From Taudactylus pleione (lineage: Eukaryota > Chordata > Amphibia > Anura > Myobatrachidae), in the NCBI GenBank assembly GCA_031769625.1, contig JAUIMM010000548.1, positions 1 to 64,000 on the forward strand: a stretch of DNA of 64,000 nt, written 5' to 3'. Within the stretch, counting starts at the first letter, position 1. Each line of letters starts with the position of its first letter. Below, in pieces: positions 42,701 through 54,700 of the stretch. The position numbers and the translations under genes are program-made. The notes beneath the pieces are model-generated. The model was not told the origin of the DNA, made no database searches, and was given only the letters and a program-made list of their open reading frames with translations.

Positions 42701-45700
42701 AAGCTACAAGCAAGTATGATAATAAACAGAAATTTGACAGGCCCAAACAACGCCCTCTGACCTGTGGTGCCTTGTGCGATGGCACCGGCCGCACTACCCT
42801 AGCTACGGCCCTGCTGTCCTGTTATACAGAAAAGTTGTTCCACGGACAGACAACCAGAAAGACATTTGGGTGAGGAATGACGGCTGGTTACAGATGGGAG
42901 ACTTTTCCTTTATAACCAAGTTGGAATGGAGTGTTGATGGTCAGACGCTCACCTTGGAAGCCATCGCTGCAGAAACATTGGTACTCGTACTCGCCAGTCG
43001 GCATACAGCGCCCGCCATGCAGGCAGGGCATGCGGTCACACGGGGAGCTATCGTAGCACTGGCTAATAGCGCGGCTTTCAACAAAACTGTAGGAAATGTC
43101 CACTTTCTTGCCATTGATGGAAACCTGTCAGACAGAAAACCAGGTCCTTACAGACGGAGCAGATCTGACATCAGGTATTTTCCTGTAGCCAGACTCATGC
43201 CAAACATAACGGGGTATATTTACTAGAAAGTGAGAGTTTTCAGAAGTGGAGATGTTGCCCATAGAAACCAATCAGAATCTACTGAACATTTATCTAGCAC
43301 CTTCTAGAAGATAATAGCTAGAATCTGATTGGTTGCTATGGGCAACATCTTCACTTCTACAAACTCTCACTTTAGTAAATTTATCCCCAATGTGTGATGT
43401 AATCCAGAAGAACGGGTTATGTCCCACAGTCGGTAACACACACAGCATTAATGGTGCATACAGGTGACATAAATAGAAATAGAGTGGAATGAATTGCCCC
43501 TAACCCTCGGCATATAAATACAGAACTCACTTCTCCGATGCAGCCCTGATACGGCTGGGTGACATTTACAGGGGGTGGGAGCTCCACGGAACTGTCCACG
43601 CCGCCCAGGTACATCAGTGTCTTCAGGTTAAGACCCAGGCTCTTCCCTGGAGATGACCTCTTGACGGGCGGGTTCCTGTCCACCTGGAGAGTCCCGTCCT
43701 TATGGACTCGCTCTGCGGATACCTTGTGCCATTGCGCCAAAGCTATGGGATCAGCACTTCGTAATATAGATAATCCTGCAGAACAAAAACAGATCCATTT
43801 CACAATCACTTATAGCCTGTGGCTGGTGTCTCCGCACCCCCCTCACCCACATAGTATGGAAAACGTTTCATGTATGTAAGATGTCTCATGTGTATAATGT
43901 ATGAACTGGGGGTTGGGTCTGGTGGTGCTACTCAGCTGTTACAGTGGGTGGAACCAGACTGCAGTAGTACCGGAGGGTTCCTGTTTGTGGACCCAGGGAG
44001 CTATAGTAGAGGAGGTATCATTTAAGTACCAAAAGAGCCCCACACACATCTCTGAGGAGGTCATTTACCTGATCCTAATTCATAGCGGAACTCAAGGTGG
44101 CCTCCAGCCATGGCGATGGACACAAAGTCTTCCACCGGGGCTCCCTTTCCTCCGCTGAAGAAAATGAGGCCCTCTGGGGAGAGCGGCTTGAATTCTAGGT
44201 CCACCCGCAGATCGTTGTGGATGTTGGTGAGAGGCGGGTAGGAAATGTAGGAGGTTTCCCCGTTAAATGACGGCGTGTTCACCATGACACCTGTGTACAG
44301 ACATAGAGAGACCAGGCGAGGAGGACAATGGATTTACAGTGTACACACGCACAACGATCAGACAACAAAGTAACACATGGAGCAGCTGACGGTAAATGGA
44401 CAGTTATCAGGACAGTGACTGAGCCAGACAAGGGTTGCGTGTCCCAGACAGTGTATCAGCAATCTTGGGTCCTACGCACCATCCATGCACTTTTCTCCAG
44501 ACTTCCCCAGGTGGCACCGACACGTATATCCTAGACCATCGGCTCGGTTGATGCAGGTAGCATCAGGTCCACAAGCATCTGCAGGAAAGAGAGTGACGGG
44601 AGAGGTGTGGGTGCTGTCCTCATCTCTGTACCGGTCAGCCAGACACTATCCCTGGCCACCTACCTGGATGACAGTGTAGCGCTTGGGAGTGATCACAGTT
44701 GCTGCCTGCGAAGCCTGGAGGACAATCACACACATAACTGCTGCTCTCCGAATCCCGGCAGATTCCCCTATTCTAAAACAAAAGCCAGAAACATGAGAGA
44801 AAGATGTGAGACATTAGGGAAGGGATAAAGGCTATGGACATTCACAAGAGATGAGGAAACCAGGAATGACATCCAACCAGAGCCCCGTATGCTACAGCAA
44901 GAACGAGTCCAATGACTGACATCTTTCACCCCTAACGGTGCAGAACAAGGTGAGGCCAAGCTAGCAGGTGCCTCATAATGGGCATTAATACTTCATTGCA
45001 GGTCATTCATGGGTTCGCAGCCAAAAGGTGTTTGAGGACCTGACGTGTCTGTACTGAATAGATAGAGGAGGCCATGAGTACCTTGCATGGCCGGTCTCTG
45101 CATGTCGGGCAGTTGGAGATACCGTTTGACCTCAAATCCAAGTCTTTGAAGATGACTTCTTCCCCTTGTGTGATCAGCTGGCGGACACAGCCTAGGGGCC
45201 GGGAAAGCAGAAGAGATAGGTGACATAGATGGAGGGGGGCAGGAAATGAATTGGGAGATCACGGGGATTATAAGGACAATAGTTTCTACTTACCAACAAA
45301 GCCTTTGGTCAGACCAGTTTTGGAGACAGCCTCATAGTTTGGATAACCCCCAAGGAACAGCTCCTCGTTCAGGTCTAGACCTTGGAATTTGCCCTGAAGA
45401 GAAGTCATCAGACACTTAGTATGTTCTATGCTCATACACGATAACACGTCACTCATCTTGTCACCTGCACATGCTGAACCGTGCTAACGCAACAATAACT
45501 TTACACAACACACTGTACCGTGCTAACGCAACAATGACTTTACACGACACACTGTACCGTGCTAACGCATCAATGCCTTTACACAACACACTGTACTGTG
45601 CTAACACAGCAATGACTTTACACAACACACTGTACTGTGCTAACACAGCAATGACTTTACACAACACACTGTACTGTGCTAACTTAGCAATGACTTTACA

Positions 45701-48700
45701 CAACACACTGTACCGTGCTAACGCAGCAATGACTTTACACAACACACTGTACCGTGCTAACACAGCAATGACTATACACAACACACTGTACTGTGCTAAC
45801 ACAGCAATGACTTTACACAACACACTGTACTGTGCTAATGCAGCAATGACTTTACACAACACAGTGTACTGTGCTAACGCAGCAATGACTATACACAACA
45901 CACTGTACTGTGCTAACGCAGCAATGACTATACACAACACACTGTACTGTGCTAACGCAGCAATGACTATACACAACACACTGTACCGTGCTAACGCAGC
46001 AATGACTGTACACAACACACTGTACTGTGCTAAACCAACAATGACTTTACACAACACGCATAAATATAGTAATATTCGTTCTGGATCATTCTGTGTGTAT
46101 GTTGCGTGTACAGTATATGATCACGTAGAATCTGGTAGAGGAATTACCTGTGAGGTTCCATTCACGGGCATTTGGTTATTCACCACCATTGATCCCTGGT
46201 TCAGATTCCTGTACAGGGTCACAGTGTGGAACTCGCCCAGGCTAATGGCCAGTGGGTAACGGATTGTGGCCATCCCTGAGCCGGCATCAAATCTGTAATC
46301 ATACAGGGAAGTGTCATTTATAAGACACCCCGGGAGAAGAGAGTCACACATGTAATGGAAGGTAAGTACATGGGCTGGCTAAATAATTCCAAAATCCTAA
46401 AAGGGGACAAGCTGGTGCCAGCTGAGGACAATGTGTAACCCACAGACCAAGGAACAATCACAGCTTGGAAGAAGGCAATTAGTAAAATGCTCATTTGTAC
46501 GACTACATTATAGGGTTGGTGAGAAGAACTGAACCTGAATTCCGGACGTCCTCCAACTAGACCAAAGGACATGAAATCTGCTCCACTGCTCTTCTTCTGT
46601 CCACTGTAAACCATCATTCCTAGAAGAAACCGCAGAGTTACACCGAGCAGGAGACTAGATTGCTATAAGAGATCACAGGGTTATACTGATCAGGAGACTG
46701 GCACCAGCATTCCTAGAAGAAACCGCAGAGTTACACCGAGCAGGAGACTAGATTGCTATAAGAGATCACAGGGTTATACTGATCAGGAGACTGGCACCAG
46801 CATTCCTAGAAGAAATCGCAGAGTTACACCGAGCAGGAGACTAGATTGCTATAAGAGTTCATAGGTTATACTGATCAGGAGACTGACACCAGCATTCCTA
46901 GAAGAAATCGCAGAGTTACACCGAGCAGGAGACTAGATTGCTATAAGAGTTCATAGGTTATACTGATCAGGAGACTGACACCAGCATTGCTATAAGAGAT
47001 CACAGAGTTATACTGATCAGGAGCCTGACACCAGCATTGCTATAAGAGATCACAGAGTTATACTGATCAGGATACTGACACCAGCATTGCTATAAGAGAT
47101 CACAGGGTTACACTGATCAGGAGACTGACACCAGCATTGCTATAAGAGATCACAGAGTTATACTGATCAGGAGACTGACACCAGCATTGCTATAAGAGAT
47201 CACAGAGTTATACTGATCAGGATACTGACACCAGCTTTGCTATAAGAGATCACAGAGTTATACTGATCAGGAGACTGGCACCAGCATGCTATGAGATCAC
47301 AGGTTTGCTATACTGATCAGGATACTGACACCAGCTTTGCTATAAGAGATCACAGAGTTATACTGATCAGGAGACTCGCACCAGCATGCTATGAGATCAC
47401 AGGTTTATACTGATCAGGATACTGACACCAGCTTTGCTATAAGAGATCACAGAGTTATACTGATCAGGAGACTGGCACCAGCATGCTATGAGATAACAGG
47501 TTTGCTATACTGATCAGGATACTGACACCAGCTTTGCTATAAGAGATCACAGAGTTATGCTGATCAGGAGACTGGCACCAGCATGCTATGAGATCACAGG
47601 GTTATACTGATCAGGATACTGACACCAGCTTTGCTATAAGAGATCACAGAGTTATACTGATCAGGAGACTGGCACCAGCATTGCTATGAGATCACAGGGT
47701 TATACTGATCAGGATACTGACACCAGCATTGCTATGAGATCACAGGGTTATACTGATCAGGATACTGACACCAGCTTTGCTATAAGAGATCACAGAGTTA
47801 TACTGATCAGGAGACTGGCACCAGCATTGCTATGAGATCACAGGGTTATACTGATCAGGATACTGACACCAGCATTGCTATGAGATCACAGGGTTATACT
47901 GATCAGGATACTGACACCAGCTTTGCTATAAGAGATCACAGAGTTATACTGATCAGGAGACTGGCACCAGCATTGCTATGAGATCACAGGGTTATACTGA
48001 TCAGGATACTGACACCAGCATTGCTATGAGATCACAGGGTTATACTGATCAGGATACTGACACCAGCTTTGCTATAAGAGATCGCAGAGTTATACTGATC
48101 AGGAGACTGGCACCAGCATTGCTATGAGATCACAGGGTTATACTGATCAGGATACTGGCACCAGCATGCTATGAGATCACAGGGTTATACTGATCAGGAT
48201 ACTGACACCAGCTTTGCTATAAGAGATCACAGAGTTATACTGATCAGGAGAATGGCACCAGCATTGCTATGAGATCACAGGGTTATACTGATCAGGATAC
48301 TGGCACCAGCATGCTATGAGATCACAGGGTTATACTGATCAGGATACTGACACCAGCTTTGCTATAAGAGATCACAGAGTTATACTGATCAGGAGACTGG
48401 CACCAGCATTGCTATGAGATCACAGGGTTATACTGATCAGGATACTGACACCAGCATTGCTATGAGATCACAGGGTTATACTGATCAGGATACTGACACC
48501 AGCTTTGCTATAAGAGATCGCAGAGTTATACTGATCAGGAGACTGGCACCAGCATGCTATGAGATCACAGGTTTGCTATACTGATCAGGATACTGACACC
48601 AGCTTTGCTATAAGAGATCACAGAGTTTTACTGAGCAGGACCCAGACATCAGAAATAATATAATAAATCCCTGTCATGCTGAAGAGGATATAGCAATGCT

Positions 48701-51700
48701 ATAAGAGATCACAGAGTTATACTTAGCAGAAGACTGGCACCAGCATTGCTATAAGAGATCACAGAGTTACACTGATCAGGAGACTAACACCAGCATTGCT
48801 ATAGGAAATCACAGAGTTATGCTGATCAGGAGACTCGCACCAGCATTGCTATAAGAGATCATAGAGTTATGCTGTCCAGAATACTGACACCAATGTTGCT
48901 GTTGACAGTCATACTAAGCAGGAGACTGACACCAGCATTGCTATTAGAGATCACAGAGTTATACTGAGCAGAAGACTGACAGCAGCATTGCTATTAGAGA
49001 TCACAGAGTTATACTGAGCAGAAGACTGACAGCAGCAATAATAGAATAAATCCCTGTCATGCTGAAGAGGATATAGCAATGCTATAAGAGATCACAGAGT
49101 TATGCTGACCAGGAGACTGGCATCAGCATTGCTATGAGATCACAGAGTTATACTGATAAGGAGCCTCACACCAGCATTGTTATAAGAGATCGCAGAGTTA
49201 TGCTGATCAGGAGACTGACACCAGTATTGCTATAAGATCACGGAGTTATAGTGATCAGGAGACTGGCACCAGCATTGCTATAAGAGATCACAGAGTTATG
49301 CTGTCCAGAATACTGACACCAATGTTGCTATTAGAGATGACAGTCATACTAAGCAGGAGACTGACACCAGCATTGCTATTAGAGATCACAGAGTTATACT
49401 GATCAGAAGACTGACACCAGCATTGCTATTAGAGATCACAGAGTTATACTGAGCAGAAGACTGACAGCAGCAATAATAGAATAAATCCCTGTCATGCTGA
49501 AGAGGATATAGCAATGCTATAAGAGATCACAGAGTTATACTGACCAGGAGACTGACACCAGCATTGCTATAGGAAATCACAGAGTTATACTGATCAGGAG
49601 ACTGACACCAGCATTGCTATAAGAGATCACAGAGTTATACTGATCAGGAGACTGGCACCAGCATGCCATGAGATCACAGGTTTGCTATACTGATCAGGAT
49701 ACTGACACCAGCTTTGCTATAAGAGATCACAGAGTTATACTGATCAGGAGACTGGCACCAGCATGCTATGAGATCACAGGGTTACACTGATCTGGAGACT
49801 GACACCAGCATTGCTATAAGAGATCACAGGGTTACACTGATCAGGAGACTGACACCAGCATTGCTATAAGACAGTGTTGGCTAACCTTGACACTCCAGCT
49901 GTTGTGGAACTATATATCCCAGTATGCCCTGCCACAGTTTTAGCATGCCCTAATAGCAAAACTGTAGCAGTGCATGCTGGGTTATGTAGTTCCATAACAG
50001 CTGGAGTGTCAAGGTTAGCCAACACTGCTATAAGACATCACAGAGTTATGCTGTCCAGAATACTGACACCAATGTTGCTATTAGAGATGACAGTCATACT
50101 AAGCAGGAGACTGAGACCAGCATTGCTATTAGAGATCACAGAGTTATACTGATCAGAAGACTGACAGCAGCATTGCTATTAGAGATCACAGAGTTATACT
50201 GATCAGAAGGCTGACACCAGCATTGCTATTAGAGATCACAGAGTTATACTGATCAGGAGACTGACACCAGCATTGCTATTAGAGATCACAGAGTTATACT
50301 GAGCAGAAGACTGACACCAGCAATAATATAATAAATCCCTGTCATGCTGAAGAGGATATATGCCAGGTAATACTAAGTAGGGGACTGACATCAGCATACA
50401 GGCCGTTACGTCAATACACATTCCTGGCGTCAGCAAATGTAACTCAGGCTGAATGTCAGTAAGCAATTAGCTGTGATTACGGTGAGCCCCATAGTAACTC
50501 TGGTAATCTCAGGGTGCCCAGCGCAGGAATCCAAAATCTGGAAAAATAGGTTTACAAAGCTGGCTACCAATTTTGTGGTACAGTAGGTGACTGCTCACTG
50601 TAAGCGCCTATCAGGACTTCATGACACTACATAATGGGGGAGCAGGCAGGCAATGCCACTGGAATGACACTACATGACACGGAACCCTAGAGGCTGCCCA
50701 GCTACATCGGCGGAGCTGGCGTTACACTGGATGGACATTGGGGGAATCAGTTATTATGTAGAGGCTCAATGAATGACCTGGCACACACAATATACAATAC
50801 ATGGCAATGCACACACCGGGAGCAGTAATTAGACTGGAGAACACTGCACACACAGCTAGTTGGGGTTACAATGCTACACACACCAGTCTGGGTGCAGTTA
50901 CACTGGACATTAAACACAGTGGGAGCCTGGCTGGGGATAATAGTTACAGTGGAAGACACTGGAGGAGGGGAAAGATATCTGCACTGGATGCAATGGGGAC
51001 TATGGTGATAATGGGGCACAATGTACGGCACACACTGGGGAGCAGGCTGCACTGCTGGGGACACACTTCCCCGGTCTCTGCAAATCAGGAGGAACGACAT
51101 GCAAGAAAGGACCACTCACCGGAATACAGAACCAGAGCTAGAGAGGAAGGAGGGGGCAAATAGGTAGAGGTAAGAAGGTACCAGAGATAGGGGGGGGAAG
51201 CCGAGTGCACAGTATACTCATATCAACGGGACATGATAAGCATAAATATGTTTATTTACATTCATTACATAAGAAAGGGATCTCTGCAGTAAGAGCAGAC
51301 ATAATGTAATAACAGGACTTGTACTGGTCACCAGATCGCTACAAAGTGCTAGACACTGTTTTACAAAGGATCATGGATAACCTCTGTATTTATAATGTTA
51401 CGTGTGTTCCCATAATAATATAATTATTGCAGGTGAGTACGGCCAGTAAGAGCGGAGATACCAGGTGCTACGGGGTAAGAGATGTAATAACGAGCTGCTT
51501 AGTGCAGGACAGGAGAACACAATATCCCAGATCTCTTACCATCGGCCGTGTCAGGTCGGAACGTTATCTTTATCTCAAACTTCTTGTGTGCGTCTTTCAT
51601 GCTGGGCAGGGTGAGGTAAGACTGGGGGCGACCAGTGAAATAGGGCACAACCCTCTCTGGAAATACAGGATCAGAGATATATTAGCCGATTGGGCCTTTC

Positions 51701-54700
51701 AGCCTCCAGAACGTGTGGCCACATATGGACAAATAGGACACGATCTCATTAGGAACAAATATCATTAGTACAATATTGCCTGACAACGCCTAGCGTTACT
51801 GACCAGGCCAGTTACATTACATACTAATGTGCTAATATTATCGCTCACTGGTTGTATGGCGACACCATATTACGCAGATCTGTACAGATAATATTTAATC
51901 ATTCACACCAGTCCCTGATCACTAAAGCTTACAATCTAAACTCTCTGCAAAACAAACTCGCATTAGGATGCAATTTTATCAACATCCAAGTAACCTACCA
52001 GTATGTGGGAGGAAAGCAGCACGCCAGGAGGAAACGCATGCAAACATGGGGAGAACATACAAACTGCACACCCAGAGGGCCATGGTCGGAATTAAACCCA
52101 TGTACCCAGCACTGCTAACCATGGTGCCACAGAGCTGCCCATTACAGACTGTGACGGCAGACCTTACTGACTACACCAGTGTACTGGGTGACCTTACTGA
52201 CTGTGCTGGTGTAATGGCTGACCTTACTGACTGCGCAAGTGCACCAGCTGACCTTACTGACTACACCAGTGTACTGGGTGACCTTACTGGCTGTGCTGGT
52301 GTAATGGCTGACCTTACTGACTGCGCAAGTGCACCAGCTGATCTTACTGACTACCCCAAAGTACTGGCTGACCTTACTAACTACCCCAATGTACTGGCTG
52401 ACCTTACTGACTACCCCAATGTACTGGCTGACCTTACTGACTACCCCAATGTACTGGCTGACCTTACTGACTACCCCAATGTACTGGCTGACCTTACTGA
52501 CTACCCCAATGTACTGGCTGACCTTACTGGCTGTGCTGGTGTAACAGCTGACCTTACTGACTGCGCAAGTGTACCAGCTGTCCTAACTGACTACCCCAAT
52601 GTACTGGCTGACCTTACTGGCTGTGCTGGTGCACCAGCTGACCTTACTGACTACACCAGTGTACTGGGTGACCTTACTGGCTGTGCTGGTGTAATGGCTG
52701 ACCTTACTGACTGCGCAAGTGCACCAGCTGACCTTACTGACTACACCAGTGTACTGGGTGACCTTACTGGCTGTGCTGGTGTTATGGCTGACCTTACTGA
52801 CTGCGCAAGTGTACCAGCTGACCTTACTGACTACACCAGTGTACTGGGTGACCTTACTGGCTGTGCTGGTGTAATGGCTGACATTACTGACTGCGCAAGT
52901 GCACCAGCTGTCCTTACTGACTACACCAGTGTACTGGGTGACCTTACTGGCTGTGCTGGTGTAATGGCTGACCTTACTGACTGCGCAAGTGCACCAGCTG
53001 ATCTTACTGACTACCCCAATGTACTGGCTGACCTTACTGACTACCCCAATGTACTGGCTGACCTTACTGACTACCCCAATGTACTGGCTGACCTTACTGG
53101 CTGTGCTGGTGTAACAGCTGACCTTACTGACTACACCAGTGTACTGGGTGACCTTACTGGCTGTGCTGGTGTAATGGCTGACCTTACTGACTGCGCAAGT
53201 GCACCAGCTGACCTTACTGACTACACCAGTGTACTGGGTGACCTTACTGGCTGTGCTGGTGTAATGGCTGTCCTTACTGACTGCGCAAGTGTACCAGTTG
53301 ACCGTACTGACTACACCAGTGTACTGGGTGACCTTATTGACTACCCCAATGTACTGGCTAACCTTACTGACTGCGCAAGTGTACCAGCTGATCTTACTGA
53401 CTACACCAGTGTACTGGGTTACCTTACTGGCTGTGCTGGTGTAATGGCTGACCTTACTGACTGTGCAAGTGCACCAGCTGATCTTACTGACTACACCAAT
53501 GTACTGGCTGACCTTACTGATTACCCCAATGTACTGGCTGACCTTACTGACTGCGCAAGTGTACCAGCTGACCTTACTAACTAGACTAGTGTACTGGGTG
53601 ACCTTACTGGCTGCGCAAGTGTACCAGCTGACCTTATTGACTACACCAGTGTACTGGGTGACCTTACTGACTACCCCAATGTACTGGCTGACCTTACTGA
53701 CTGCGCAAGTGTACCAGCTGACCTTACTGACTAGATCAGTGTACTGGGTTACCTTACTGGCTTTGCTGGTGTAACAGCTGACCTTACTGACTGCGCAAGT
53801 GTACCAGCTGACCTTACTGACTACACCAGTGTACTGGGTGACCTTACTGGCTGTGCTGGTGTAATGGCTGACCTTACTGACTGCGCAAGTGCACCAGCTG
53901 ACCTTACTGACTACCCCAATGTACTGGCTGACCTTACTGACTGCGCAAGTGTACCAGCTGACCTTACTGACTGCGCAAGTGTACCAGCTGACCTTACTGA
54001 CTAGACCAGTGTACTGGGTGACCTTACTGGCTGTGCTGGTGTAACAGCTGACCTTACTGACTGCGCAAGTGTACCAGCTGTCCGTACTGACTACACCAGT
54101 GTACTGGGTGACCTTACTGGCTGTACTGGTGTAATGGCTGTCCTTACTGACTGCGCAAGTGCACCAGCTGATCTTACTGACTACATCAGTGTACTGGGTG
54201 ACCTTACTGACTGTGCTGGTGTACCAGCTGACCTTACTGACTACACCAGTGTACTGGGTGACCTTACTGGCTGTGCTGGTGTAACAGCTGACCTTACTGA
54301 CTGCGCAAGTGTACCAGCAGTCCGTACTGACTACACCAGTGTACTGGGTGACCTTACTGGCTGTACTGGTGTAATGGCTGTCCTTACTGACTGCGCAAGT
54401 GCACCAGCTGATCTTACTGACTACACCAGTGTACTGGGTGACCTTACTGGCTGTACTGGTGTAATGGCTGACCTTACTTACTGCACAAGTGTACCAGCTG
54501 ACCTTACTGACTACCCCAATGTACTGGCTGACCTTACTGGCTGTGCTGGTGTACCAGCTGTCCTTACTGACTACACCAGTGTACTGGGTGACCTTACTGG
54601 CTGTGCTGGTGTAACGGCTGACCTTACTGACTGCGCAAGTGCACCAGCTGACCTTACTGACTACACCAGTGTACTTGGTGACCTTACTGGCTGTGCTGGT

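Noticed and set aside
41501..42794. Repeated 61-100 residue minus-strand frames as a multigene family
   Set aside because: They are the same frame of the 95-bp minisatellite unit read over and over inside a transposon.
45461..46259. 198- and 262-codon frames on both strands
   Set aside because: By-products of the 39-bp minisatellite; both strands are open because the period is a multiple of 3.
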